Shown one piece after another: positions 7,538 through 18,458 of a stretch of 48,397 nt of DNA; position 1 is the stretch's first letter, and the number at the start of each line of letters is the position of its first letter. The DNA is taken from contig NZ_BCTC01000045.1 in assembly GCF_001571085.1 (NCBI RefSeq), forward strand, positions 1-48,397. The letters are read 5' to 3'. This DNA is from Azohydromonas lata NBRC 102462 (GTDB lineage: Bacteria; Pseudomonadota; Gammaproteobacteria; Burkholderiales; Burkholderiaceae_C). A program made the translations under genes and the position numbers. The notes beneath the pieces were generated by a model. That model was not told the DNA's origin. It did not search any database and saw only the letters and a program-made list of their open reading frames with translations.

Positions 7538-8305
7538 TCAAGCGGGCAGCGCCTCGTGCAGCTTCTGAAACTCCTGCGTGAGCTTGTGCTTGGGGTCCAT
7601 GTGCACCATGGGCTGCGAGCGCTGGTGGGACTCGCGGATCTTCACCGAGGCGCTGAGATACGGCTGCAGCACGGGCAGGCCCTCGTCCACCAGTTGCTGC
7701 ACCAGTTGCTGCGGCAAGTTGGCGCGGGGCTGGTACTGGTTGACCACGATGCCGTCCACGCGGAGCTGCGCGTTGTGGTCGGCGCGTATCTCCTGGATGT
7801 TCTCCAGCAGCGCGTCCAGCGCGCGGCGCGAGAAGGCGTCGCAGTCGAACGGGATGAGGCAGCCGCCGCCGGCGATCAGCGCCGAGCGCGTGTAGAAGTT
7901 CAGCGCCGGCGGGGTGTCGATGTAGATGCGGTCGAAGTGCGGCGCCAGCGACTCCAGCGCCTCGCGCAGCTTGTAGATCTTGTAGCGCGACTCCAGCTTG
8001 CTCTGCAGTTCTTCCAGCACCGGGTGCGAGGCCAGGACGAAGAGGTTCTCGAACGGCGTGGGCAGGACGAAGTCGATGGGTGCCTTGGGCCGCATGCTGA
8101 AGTGCAGCACCTGGTCGAACAGGCCGCCCAGGTGCGGCGCGTCGTCCGCCACGGCGTCCCCCAACAGGTAATGTGTGGAGTTGCCCTGCGGGTCCAAGTC
8201 CACCACCAGCGTGCGCAGCCCCTGGTGCGCGCTGATGGCCGCCAGGTTGCAGGTGATGGTGGATTTACCGACTCCACCCTTCTGGTTGAACACGACGTAC
8301 CGCAT
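7538..8305 (-). CDS. ParA family ATPase (orphan)
   Basis: A 255-residue Walker-type ATPase starting at the deviant P-loop KGGVGKS (residues 9-15), followed by VVDLDPQGNST and DTPPALN, all typical of ParA/Soj/MinD-like proteins. It lacks the N-terminal HTH of plasmid type Ia ParA. GGAGGAG lies 6 bases upstream of the ATG. No ParB-like gene or parS-like palindrome is visible, and the next minus-strand gene upstream is a hybrid histidine kinase. ParA relatives of this kind position chromosomes, chemotaxis clusters or other cargo; which applies here is unknown. The chromosomal parAB pair is usually near gidB, so this is probably an additional copy. Confidence 0.92.
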   Translation of the reverse strand: MRYVVFNQKGGVGKSTITCNLAAISAHQGLRTLVVDLDPQGNSTHYLLGDAVADDAPHLGGLFDQVLHFSMRPKAPIDFVLPTPFENLFVLASHPVLEELQSKLESRYKIYKLREALESLAPHFDRIYIDTPPALNFYTRSALIAGGGCLIPFDCDAFSRRALDALLENIQEIRADHNAQLRVDGIVVNQYQPRANLPQQLVQQLVDEGLPVLQPYLSASVKIRESHQRSQPMVHMDPKHKLTQEFQKLHEALPA

Positions 8306-8440
8306 GGACCACTCCTCCCGCTGCTGAGCGCTGCTGCCGCGCGCGGCAGGCCGCGCCGCGCCAACCGCGTATTGTGCAGTGCGGCAAACGGGGCGCCTTG
8401 GGCTTTGCAACAGGCGCGCCAGCCGTGCCGGCCTGAAGCA

Positions 8441-8472
8441 GCTGCGGCTGTGTCTGTGGCTGCGGCTGCGGC
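8441..8472. repeat. Degenerate GCTGYG hexamer tandem repeat
   Basis: About five imperfect CTGYGG units occur in the 243-base gap between ParA and the hybrid kinase stop. Apart from this low-complexity tract I see no gene or clear regulatory site in the gap; it must contain the parA promoter. Confidence 0.4.
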
Positions 8473-8548
8473 CCAACGCGGCAGCGGCGCGCGCCTGCCC
8501 GGCCAGGTCAGTCGCCCCGGCGGGAGCCGCTGATCCTGGGCAGCCGGC

Positions 8549-10993
<2,445 letters not shown>

Positions 10994-11213
10994 GCCGCCC
11001 CCCCGCGCAACGCGGTGCGGGTCACCGCGCGGGCGGGAACGGCCAGGTGGAACGGGGGTGCGGCAGACATGGGACGAAGCGCGCAAGGCGCCATGCGGGG
11101 GCTACGTCTGCTGCATCGGATAGGGCGCCGCCGGCCTTGAGCCACAAACCGCGTCAGAGGGCAACGGGGTGTTAACGCGTGTGGCGGGATGTGGTTGAAG
11201 CGTTGCTGTCCTT

Positions 11214-11250
11214 GGAGGCCGCAATTCGGCCCGCAAGCGGCCCTCCTACA
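11214..11250. repeat. REP-like palindrome (GGAGGCCGC ... GCGGCCCTCC)
   Basis: GGAGGCCGC at 11214-11222 pairs with GCGGCCCTCC at 11237-11246, and CTACA follows. Read on the minus strand it begins TGTAGGAGGGCCGC, similar to short palindromes common in proteobacterial intergenic regions. It lies in the 292-base gap between the ABC exporter stop and the hybrid kinase start. Nothing else in the gap is recognisable. Confidence 0.5.
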
Positions 11251-11285
11251 GGCACTCTGTCGCCGCTGCGGATGGCGCCGCCGCT

Positions 11286-13214
11286 TCACGCCGCCGGCCG
11301 CGGCTCCTCTTCCTCTTCGCTGTCGTCGGTGCGCGGCAGCACGTGCAGGGTGTCGCCGCTGCCCTCGTCCTCTTCGCCGATGAAGCCGCCGCTCTGGTGC
11401 GCCCACAGCCGCGCGTAGATGCCGCCGCGTGCCAGCAGGCTGCGGTGGTCGCCCTCCTCCACGATGCGGCCCTGGTCCAGCACCACCAGGCGGTCCATGG
11501 CGGCGATGGTGGACAGGCGGTGCGCGATGGCCACCACCGTCTTGCCCTCCATCAGCTTGTAGAGGCTGGCCTGGATGGCGGCCTCCACCTCGGAGTCCAG
11601 CGCGCTGGTGGCCTCGTCCAGCAGCAGGATGGGCGCGTCCTTGAGCATCACGCGGGCGATGGCGATGCGCTGGCGCTGTCCGCCCGACAGCTTCACGCCG
11701 CGCTCGCCCACGTGGGCCTCGTAGCCCTGGCGGCCGGAGGCGTCGGAGAGCGACTGGATGAAGCCGTGCGCCTCGGCCCGGCGCGAGGCGGCCACCACCT
11801 CGGCGTCGCTGGCGTCGGGGCGGCCGTAGACGATGTTGTCGCGCACCGAGCGGTGCAGCAGCGAGGTGTCCTGCGTGACCATGCCGATCTGCGCGCGCAG
11901 GCTGTCCTGCGTGACGCGCGAGATGTCCTGCCCGTCGATCAGGATGCGCCCGCCCTGCACGTCGTAAAAGCGCAGCAGCAGGTTCACCAGCGTGCTCTTG
12001 CCGGCGCCGGAGCGCCCGACCAGGCCGATCTTCTCGCCCGCGCGGATGTGCAGGTTGAAGCCGTCGAGCAGCGGCTCGTCGTTGCCCTTGCCGCCGTAGG
12101 CGAAGCGCAGTTGCTCGAAGCGGATGTCGCCCTGCGCCACGCGCAGCGCCGGGGCGTTGGGCTGGTCCACCACCGTGCGCGACCGGCTCAGGGTGTTGAT
12201 GCCGTCCTGCACCGTGCCGACGTGCTCGAACAGGCCCGCCATCTCCCACATGATCCAGTGCGAGATGCCGTTGAGGCGCAGCGCCATGGCGGTGGCCGCG
12301 GCCAGCGCGCCGGCCGTGGCCTGGCCCTGCATCCACAGCCACAGCGCCACGCCCGCGGTGCTGCCGATGAGCAGCATGCTCAGCGTGTGGTTGACGACCT
12401 CGAAACCCGTGACCAGCCGCATCTGGCCGTGCACCGTGACCATGAACTCCTGCATGGCGCTGCGCACGTAGCCGGCCTCGCGCTGCGCGTGCGAGAACAG
12501 CTTGACGGTGGTGATGTTGGTGTAGGCGTCGGTGATGCGCCCGGTCATGAGCGAGCGGGCGTCGGCCTGCGCCTTGGACACCTTGCCCAGCCGCGGGACG
12601 AAGTACCACAACGCCACGCCATAGCAGACCACCCAGCCGCCGAACGGGATGACGAGCCGCAGGTCGAAGGCGCCCACCACCGCCACCATGGTGACGAAGT
12701 AGATGGTGACGAAGACCAGGATGTCGCCCAGCGTGAACCAGGCCTCGCGCACGGCCAGGGCGGTCTGCATCACCTTGGTGGCCACGCGGCCGGCGAACTC
12801 GTCCTGGTAGAAGGCCAGGCTCTGGCCCAGCATGCGGCGGTGGAAGTCCCAGCGCAGCCGCATGGGGAAGTTGCCCGCCAGCGTCTGGTGCTTGAAGGCG
12901 GTCTGCACCGCCACCACCAGCGGGCTGAACAGCAGGATGGCCACCAGCCCCAGCAGGCTCCACTTCTCGCGCGCCCACAGCTCGCCCGGCGCCACGCCGG
13001 CGAGCCAGTCCACCATGCGGCCCATCATCCCGAACAGCAGCGCCTCGAAGGCGCCGATGACGGCGGTGAGCAGCGTCATGCCGACCAGCCAGGGCCGCAT
13101 GCCCCGCGAGCAGGTCCACAGGAAGGCGAAGAAGTGCTTGGGCGGCGTGGGCGGCGGATCTTCCGGGTAGGGATGGACCAGGCGCTCGAAGAAGGCGGCG
13201 AAGGATCGGATCAA
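11286..13214 (-). CDS. ABC exporter, fused permease and ATPase (MsbA/multidrug type)
   Basis: A 642-residue half-transporter. Six transmembrane helices lie between about residues 38 and 335. The nucleotide-binding domain runs from about 363 to 605, with Walker A GRSGAGKST at 400-408, LSGGQRQ signature at 509-515, Walker B ILLLDE at 529-534, and an H-loop (IAHRLST). Two copies would form an exporter moving lipid, peptide or drug out of the cytoplasm; the substrate cannot be told. The start codon is TTG at 13214 with GGAGG seven bases upstream, just after the dbpA stop (24-base gap), so the two genes form one operon. The C-terminal tail is acidic (SEEEEE). Confidence 0.94.
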   Translation of the reverse strand: MIRSFAAFFERLVHPYPEDPPPTPPKHFFAFLWTCSRGMRPWLVGMTLLTAVIGAFEALLFGMMGRMVDWLAGVAPGELWAREKWSLLGLVAILLFSPLVVAVQTAFKHQTLAGNFPMRLRWDFHRRMLGQSLAFYQDEFAGRVATKVMQTALAVREAWFTLGDILVFVTIYFVTMVAVVGAFDLRLVIPFGGWVVCYGVALWYFVPRLGKVSKAQADARSLMTGRITDAYTNITTVKLFSHAQREAGYVRSAMQEFMVTVHGQMRLVTGFEVVNHTLSMLLIGSTAGVALWLWMQGQATAGALAAATAMALRLNGISHWIMWEMAGLFEHVGTVQDGINTLSRSRTVVDQPNAPALRVAQGDIRFEQLRFAYGGKGNDEPLLDGFNLHIRAGEKIGLVGRSGAGKSTLVNLLLRFYDVQGGRILIDGQDISRVTQDSLRAQIGMVTQDTSLLHRSVRDNIVYGRPDASDAEVVAASRRAEAHGFIQSLSDASGRQGYEAHVGERGVKLSGGQRQRIAIARVMLKDAPILLLDEATSALDSEVEAAIQASLYKLMEGKTVVAIAHRLSTIAAMDRLVVLDQGRIVEEGDHRSLLARGGIYARLWAHQSGGFIGEEDEGSGDTLHVLPRTDDSEEEEEPRPAA

Positions 13215-13238
13215 GGGGGTGCCTCCAGTGCCGTGTTC

Positions 13239-14672
13239 TCAGGCGCCCTCGGGGGCGTCCTGCAGCAGGCGCAGCTTCACGCGCCGGCCCTTGAGCTTGC
13301 CCTGCGCCAGCCGCGCCACCACGGCGTGGGCGACCTCGCGCGCCACGGCGACGTGGGTCTGGTAGTCGCCGACGTGGATGCGGCCGACCTGCGCGGCCTG
13401 CAGGGCGCCCTCGCCGGTGAGCATGCCCAGCACGTCGCCGGGGCGGATCTTGTCCTTGCGCCCGCCCAGGATCTGCAGCATGTGCATGGGCGGCTGCAGC
13501 GCGCCGCCGGGGGCGGCCTGCAGCGCGGAGAGCTTTTCCCAGTGCGACTCGCGGCCCTGCTGCTGCTCGATCTGGCCCACGCGGCCCATCTCGTCCATGG
13601 AGGCCAGGTTCAGGGCCAGCCCGGTGGCGTCGGCGCGGCCCGTGCGGCCGATGCGGTGCACGTGCTGCTGGGTGTCCTGGGAGATGTCGACGTTGATGAC
13701 GGCGTCCAGCCCCTCGATGTCCAGGCCGCGCGCGGCCACGTCGGTGGCCACCAGCACGGAGCAGCTTCGGCCGGCGAAGCGGATGAGCACCTGGTCGCGG
13801 TCGCGCTGCTCCAGCTCGCCGTGCAGCGCCAGCGCCTCTATCCCCTGCGCGCGCAGCACGTCCACCAGGTCGCGGCACTGCTGGCGCGTGTTGCAGAAGG
13901 CGATGCTGCTTTGCGGCCGGTAGTGCGCCAGCAGTTGCGAGACGGCGTGCAGCCGCTGGTCCTCCGTGACCTCGAACCAGTGCTCGGCGATGCGCCCCGG
14001 CGCGTGGCGCTCGGCCACCTTCACCTCCTTGGGCTCGCGCAGGAAGCGCTGCGCCAGCTTGGCGATGCCCTCGGGGTAGGTGGCCGAGAACAGCAGCGTC
14101 TGGCGCTGGCGCGGGCACTTGGCGGCCACGGCGGCGATGTCGTCGAAGAAGCCCATGTCCAGCATGCGGTCGGCCTCGTCCAGCACCAGGGTGGAGAGGG
14201 CGTCGAGCTGCAGCGTGCCGCGCTCCAGGTGGTCCAGCAGCCGCCCGGGCGTGCCCACCACCACGTGGGCGCCGTGGGCCAGGCTTTCGGCCTGGGGCTT
14301 GATGGGGCTGCCGCCGCTGAGGTTGAGCACCTTGACGTTGCTTTCCGCGCGGGCCAGGCGGCGCACCTGCTGCGTGACCTGCTCGGCCAGCTCGCGGGTC
14401 GGGCACAGCACCAGGGCCTGCACGTCCAGCCGCGCGGCGTCCAGGCGGGCGAGCAGCGGCAGCGCGAAGGCGGCGGTCTTGCCGCTGCCGGTGCGGGCCT
14501 GGGCGATGAGGTCGTGCCCCGCCAGGGCCAGCGGCAGCGCCGCGGCCTGTATGGGCGTCATGGACGCGTAGCCCAGTTGTTCGAGGTTGGCCAGCAGCGC
14601 GGGCGGCAGCGGCAGTTGCCCAAAGCCTTGGGTGGTCGTGGCGGCTTGGGCGGCAGTGCTTGATTCGGTCAT
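13239..14672 (-). CDS. dbpA: DEAD-box ATP-dependent RNA helicase DbpA
   Basis: The 477-residue protein has the full DEAD-box set: Q motif (FGQLPLPPALLANLEQLGYASMTPIQ shape), ARTGSGKT at 59-66, PTRELA, TPGR, DEAD at 165-168, SAT at 196-198, VATDVAARGLDIEGLD and HRIGRTGR. The last 80 residues (GRKDKIRPGDVLGMLTGEG, then IHVGDYQTHVAV) are the DbpA RNA-binding domain, which recognises hairpin 92 of 23S rRNA. DbpA remodels the peptidyl-transferase region during late 50S assembly. ATG 14672 (MTESST) was chosen over the earlier in-frame ATG because that extension is unlike the family. It is first in an operon with the ABC exporter and divergent from the monooxygenase. Confidence 0.96.
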   Translation of the reverse strand: MTESSTAAQAATTTQGFGQLPLPPALLANLEQLGYASMTPIQAAALPLALAGHDLIAQARTGSGKTAAFALPLLARLDAARLDVQALVLCPTRELAEQVTQQVRRLARAESNVKVLNLSGGSPIKPQAESLAHGAHVVVGTPGRLLDHLERGTLQLDALSTLVLDEADRMLDMGFFDDIAAVAAKCPRQRQTLLFSATYPEGIAKLAQRFLREPKEVKVAERHAPGRIAEHWFEVTEDQRLHAVSQLLAHYRPQSSIAFCNTRQQCRDLVDVLRAQGIEALALHGELEQRDRDQVLIRFAGRSCSVLVATDVAARGLDIEGLDAVINVDISQDTQQHVHRIGRTGRADATGLALNLASMDEMGRVGQIEQQQGRESHWEKLSALQAAPGGALQPPMHMLQILGGRKDKIRPGDVLGMLTGEGALQAAQVGRIHVGDYQTHVAVAREVAHAVVARLAQGKLKGRRVKLRLLQDAPEGA

Positions 14673-14776
14673 CGGCGGATTATCCGGAAGCAGCGGCGCC
14701 GCCCCCTTGGGCAAGGGGCTTGCCGGGCCGGTGCCCGCGCTGCGGTAGATTGCGCGCCCCGAATGCAGGCCTGCCC

Positions 14777-15793
14777 ATGAAGCTTTCCGTACTCGACCAA
14801 TCCGTTTCCCTGGCCGGCGCCGGCGAGGACGCGGCCCTGCGCGACACCCTGGCGCTGGCCCAGCACTGCGAGGCGCTGGGCTACGAGCGCTTCTGGTGCT
14901 CGGAGCACCACAACCTGCCCACCATCGTGGGCAGCGCGCCGGAGGTGCTGCTGGCGGCCATCGCGGCGCGCACCACGCGCATACGGCTGGGCAGCGCCGG
15001 GGTGATGCTGCCGCACTACTCGGCCTTCAAGGTGGCCGAGCAGTTCCGCGTGCTGGACGCGCTGGCGCCGGGGCGCCTGGACCTCGGCGTGGGCCGCGCC
15101 CCGGGCGGCGACCTGCGCACGGCGCGCGCGCTCAACCCCAACGCGCTGGCCTCGGCCGAGGACTTTCCGCAGCAGGTGCAGGCGCTGCAGGCCTGGGTGG
15201 GCGGCGCGCGGCACCTGGGCATCGCCGCGCACCCGCTGCCGCCGGAGGGAGCGGGCGAGGAGCGCGCGCCGCAGCTCTGGGTGCTGGGCAGCTCGGACTA
15301 CGGCGCGCAACTGGCAGCGCACCTGGGCCTGCCCTACGCCTTCGCCTACTTCTTCATGGACGGCCAGGGCGTGGAGCAGGCGCTGCACCTGTACCGCACG
15401 CTCTACCAGCCGAGCGCGCGGCACGCCAAGCCGCAGGCCACGATTTGCGTGTGGGCGCTGGTGGCCGAGACCGACGAGCAGGCGCGCCACCACGCCCTGT
15501 CGCGCGAGCGCTGGCGGCTGGACCGCGCGCGCGGCGTGCTGGGCCCGCTGCTGCCGCCGGACGAGGTGGCCCGGCGCGGCTTCACGGACGCCGAGCTGCA
15601 GCAGCTCGCCCCCCTGCGGCACAAGGCCTTCGTCGGCTCGCCGGCCACGGTTGGGCGGCAGTTGCGCTCGCTGGCGGCGGCGCTGGAGCTGGACGAGCTG
15701 GTGGTCAACACCTGGGCATTCGACCCGGCCGTGCGGCGGCGCTCCTATGCGCTGCTGGCCGAGGAATTCAATCTTTTGGAGGGAGGCGCCTGA
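14777..15793 (+). CDS. LLM-class flavin-dependent oxidoreductase (MsnO8/YhbW-like)
   Basis: 338 residues with the luciferase-like TIM-barrel pattern: LSVLDQSVSL at the N-terminus, YERFWCSEHHN near 35-45, APEVLLAAIAARTTRIRLGSAGVMLPHYS, and LDLGVGRAPGGD near 110. These match the subgroup annotated as alkanal monooxygenase-like or MsnO8. The family uses FMNH2 or F420; F420 is unlikely in this lineage. A cytoplasmic monooxygenase is expected, substrate unknown. The stop codon overlaps the start of the S4 gene by one base, so they are co-transcribed. A flavin reductase occurs at 21295, but not adjacent. Confidence 0.92.
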   Translation: MKLSVLDQSVSLAGAGEDAALRDTLALAQHCEALGYERFWCSEHHNLPTIVGSAPEVLLAAIAARTTRIRLGSAGVMLPHYSAFKVAEQFRVLDALAPGRLDLGVGRAPGGDLRTARALNPNALASAEDFPQQVQALQAWVGGARHLGIAAHPLPPEGAGEERAPQLWVLGSSDYGAQLAAHLGLPYAFAYFFMDGQGVEQALHLYRTLYQPSARHAKPQATICVWALVAETDEQARHHALSRERWRLDRARGVLGPLLPPDEVARRGFTDAELQQLAPLRHKAFVGSPATVGRQLRSLAAALELDELVVNTWAFDPAVRRRSYALLAEEFNLLEGGA

Positions 15794-16053
15794 TGCGCAT
15801 GCAACACATCGATTTCGAGCTGCGGGGCGAGTTCATCCCGCTGGACGCCTTGTTGAAGGCCACGGGGCTGGCCGACAACGGCGGCGCGGCCAAGGCCCTG
15901 GTGGCCGCGGGCAAGGTGGAAGTGGACGGGCAGCAGGAGCTGCGCAAGACGGCCAAGCTGCGCGCGGGCCAGGTGGTGGCGATCGCGGGGGCGCGGGTGC
16001 GCATCCTGGCGCCGGGGTCCATGGCGCCAGTGGAAACAGGCGTGGACGAGTGA
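15793..16053 (+). CDS. S4-domain RNA-binding protein (YbcJ-like)
   Basis: An 86-residue protein made almost entirely of one S4 RNA-binding fold: FIPLDALLKATGLADNGGAAKALVAAGKVEVDG then RKTAKLRAGQ and a short beta tail. It resembles E. coli YbcJ, thought to be a small RNA-binding factor. GGAGG lies about 8 bases before the ATG, inside the end of the monooxygenase gene, and the start overlaps that stop (TGATG). An alternative ATG two codons later would give 84 residues. Its RNA target is unknown. Confidence 0.9.
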   Translation: MRMQHIDFELRGEFIPLDALLKATGLADNGGAAKALVAAGKVEVDGQQELRKTAKLRAGQVVAIAGARVRILAPGSMAPVETGVDE

Positions 16054-16067
16054 GGCGGCAGGGGCCC

Positions 16068-16143
16068 CATCGTTCACGAAAACGCACTTCGCTCCCTCAC
16101 TGCATGAGAGCCATCGTTCAGATGCCTGAACGATGCGGCCGGC
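16068..16143 (-). repeat. Dispersed 76-base palindromic element, copy B
   Basis: On the minus strand this copy begins GCCGGCCGCATCGTTCAG, one base beyond the stop of the TonB receptor gene, and ends GAACGATG. It has the same 76-base length and layout as copy A at 659-734 and also sits between convergent genes. Its hairpin is CATCGTTCA / TGAACGATG with a six-base loop (about 16111-16134). Confidence 0.7.
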
Positions 16144-16144
16144 C

Positions 16145-18367
16145 CTACAGCTTCATTTCCAGCCGCAGCAGCCAATCCACATAGGTCCTGTTGACCGTCT
16201 GCGAGCTCTCGCGCAGGTTGAGCGCGGCGTTGTCGTAGGCGCTGCCGCGCACGAAATCCGGCGCCGAGAAATTCGTGGCCGACAGGCGCAGCGCCAGCGA
16301 GGGGTTGAAGGTCCACAGCGCGTAGGCGTCGAACACCGGCTTGCGGCCCACGCGGGCGGTTTCGATCGCCGACAGCCGCGTGACGTAGCCCGGCGTCCAG
16401 TGCAGGTTGCCGCCCAGGGTCAGCGGCGTGCCGCGCGGCTTCCAGTCCGCCCCCAGGTTGGCCGTCATGCCCGGCTGCTGGTCCACGCGGTTGTCCGGCC
16501 CCGGCACGTCGTGCACGCGGGAGCGGAAAAAGCTCACGCCGCTGCGCACGTCCAGCGCCGGGGCCTGCGCCAGCACCTCGCGCAGCGCGAACTTGGCCTC
16601 CAGCTCCAGGCCCTGCACCGTGGCGTCGCCGACGTTGTAGGGCCGGTTCACCCAGCGCCCGCCCTCCTGCCGCGTCTCGTTGCGCACGAGGTCGCTGATC
16701 TCGCGGTGGAACACGCCCGCGCTGAGCACGCCGCCGCCGCCGAGGTAGCGCTCCAGGGTGACATCCAGCCCCGTGGCCAGCTCCGGGCGCAGCGCGGGGT
16801 TGCCGGCGCGGTCGGGGCTGGTGGACGAGTTCTGCGTGCTGACCACGGGGCTGCCGACGAGGCTGCCCAGCGTGAGGGCGCGGTAGCTGCGCGAGAGGCT
16901 CATGCGCAACTGGTCGCGTTTCTTCGCGTCGAACTTCCACACCGTGTGCAGCACGGGGCTCCACACGGCGCTGCGGTTGCGCCGGTCGCCGTCCACGCCC
17001 TCGCTGCGCGTCTCTATGCTTTCCCAGCGCAGGCCGGCTTGGGCGGCCCAGCGCGGGTTGATGTCCCACTCGTCCTGCGCGTAGACGGCCACGCGCTGCG
17101 AGCGCGCCTGCAGGCCATCGTCGAAGGCCGGCAGCAGCGGCACGCCGTCGGCCAGGTTGCTGCGCTGCTCACGGCGCCGCGCGCCCTCCAGCTCCACGCC
17201 GGCCACGCCGCTGTGGGCGTCGGCCAGCAGCGTGGAGGCCTTCACGCTGGCGCTCCAGCTGCGGTCGCTGATGTGGGCGTCGTCGTAGCGCAGCGCGGGG
17301 TCCGCGCCGCCGGTTTCCGGGCGCAGCGTGTTCTCGTCGTACAGCCAGCGGCCGGCGCTGGCGCGCCATTCCAGCCGCGTGCCGTCGGCCAGGCGCTGGT
17401 TGCGCTGGGCGCTCAGCCGGGCCAGGGTGAAGCGCGAGTGGCCCACGGGATCGGCCTGCGTCCAGGGCACTTTGTTGTCGGGATCGGAGGACTGCTGCGC
17501 CAGCGTGGCGTGGCGGCGGCTGTCGCCCTCGCCGTAGATGGCAAAGGGCGTGAGGGTGAAGCTCTCGCCCTCCCCCAGCCGCCACTGCAGCCGGCCATTG
17601 AAGGTGAGGCGCCGGCGCTCGATCTCGCTGTCCACCGTCTCCTCGCGGCACAGCGTGGGGGCGCCGCCGGACGGCCCGCGCTCCAGCACGGTGTCGGTGT
17701 GCGCGCGCACGCGCGAGCTCAGCGCGTTGAGGTTGAAGGTGTAGGCCAGCGCGTCGGCGCTGCCGTTGCGGCTCCAGTTCAGCCCGGGGCTCCAGCGGCC
17801 GTCCTCCAGGCCCAGCGACAGGCGCAGGTCGTTGGCGCGGCGCTTGAAATTTTCGCGGGTGATGATGTTGATGGTGCCGGCGACGGCGCGGGCGCCGGTC
17901 TCGGCGGTGGGGGCGCGCAGGATCTCGATGCGCTCGATCTGCTCGGGCGCCAGCGAGTCGATCTCGAAGCCGCGCGGCACTTGTTCCCCGTCCAGCAGGA
18001 TTTGCGTGTAACCGTTGCCCAGGCCGCGCAGGCGCGGGCTGCCGCCGCGGCCCGGGGCGCCGTCCAGCGTCACGCCGGGCAGGCGCTTGAGCACCTCGCC
18101 CAAGGAGGCGTCGCCGAAGCGCTCGATGTCCTCGCGGCCTATGACGGTCTTGGCGGCGGTGGACTCGCGCCGCTCGCGCACCTCGCCGCCGCTGCGCTCG
18201 CCGGTGATTTCGACACGCTGCACCGGCTCGCCGCTTGCCGGCACCGGGGGCGCACCGGGCGGCGCCGCGGTCTGTGCCACGGCGGCGCAGGCCGCGGCGG
18301 CCAGGGTGCAGCCCAGGGCCTGGGAACGGGAAAGAGATTTCGACAGGGACATGGCCGAAATTGTCAT
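16145..18367 (-). CDS. TonB-dependent outer-membrane receptor
   Basis: A 740-residue receptor. A signal peptide covers about residues 1-32 (ending AAVAQ), followed by a TonB-box-like VQRVEITGER near 48-57. The plug domain spans about 60-165 (TVIGREDIERFGDASLGEVLKRLPGV, GNGYTQILLDGEQVPRG, IERIEILRAPTAETGARAVAGTINIIT). The 22-stranded barrel fills the rest, with a KPVFDAYALWTFNPSLALRLSATN block near the end. It imports an unknown ligand (siderophore, other metal chelate or sugar) using TonB energy. I see no Fur-box-like sequence, ferri-permease or sigma/anti-sigma pair nearby. The start at 18367 has AAGGG just upstream; an ATG at 18352 is a weaker alternative. Confidence 0.94.
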   Translation of the reverse strand: MTISAMSLSKSLSRSQALGCTLAAAACAAVAQTAAPPGAPPVPASGEPVQRVEITGERSGGEVRERRESTAAKTVIGREDIERFGDASLGEVLKRLPGVTLDGAPGRGGSPRLRGLGNGYTQILLDGEQVPRGFEIDSLAPEQIERIEILRAPTAETGARAVAGTINIITRENFKRRANDLRLSLGLEDGRWSPGLNWSRNGSADALAYTFNLNALSSRVRAHTDTVLERGPSGGAPTLCREETVDSEIERRRLTFNGRLQWRLGEGESFTLTPFAIYGEGDSRRHATLAQQSSDPDNKVPWTQADPVGHSRFTLARLSAQRNQRLADGTRLEWRASAGRWLYDENTLRPETGGADPALRYDDAHISDRSWSASVKASTLLADAHSGVAGVELEGARRREQRSNLADGVPLLPAFDDGLQARSQRVAVYAQDEWDINPRWAAQAGLRWESIETRSEGVDGDRRNRSAVWSPVLHTVWKFDAKKRDQLRMSLSRSYRALTLGSLVGSPVVSTQNSSTSPDRAGNPALRPELATGLDVTLERYLGGGGVLSAGVFHREISDLVRNETRQEGGRWVNRPYNVGDATVQGLELEAKFALREVLAQAPALDVRSGVSFFRSRVHDVPGPDNRVDQQPGMTANLGADWKPRGTPLTLGGNLHWTPGYVTRLSAIETARVGRKPVFDAYALWTFNPSLALRLSATNFSAPDFVRGSAYDNAALNLRESSQTVNRTYVDWLLRLEMKL

Positions 18368-18458
18368 TCACCCTTATTGGGGAACTTTGGGCCGCCCCCA
18401 TCATTCACAGAACGCAAGGCCGGGCCATCGTCCGGAGACCGAGAAGAGAGACAAGGCA

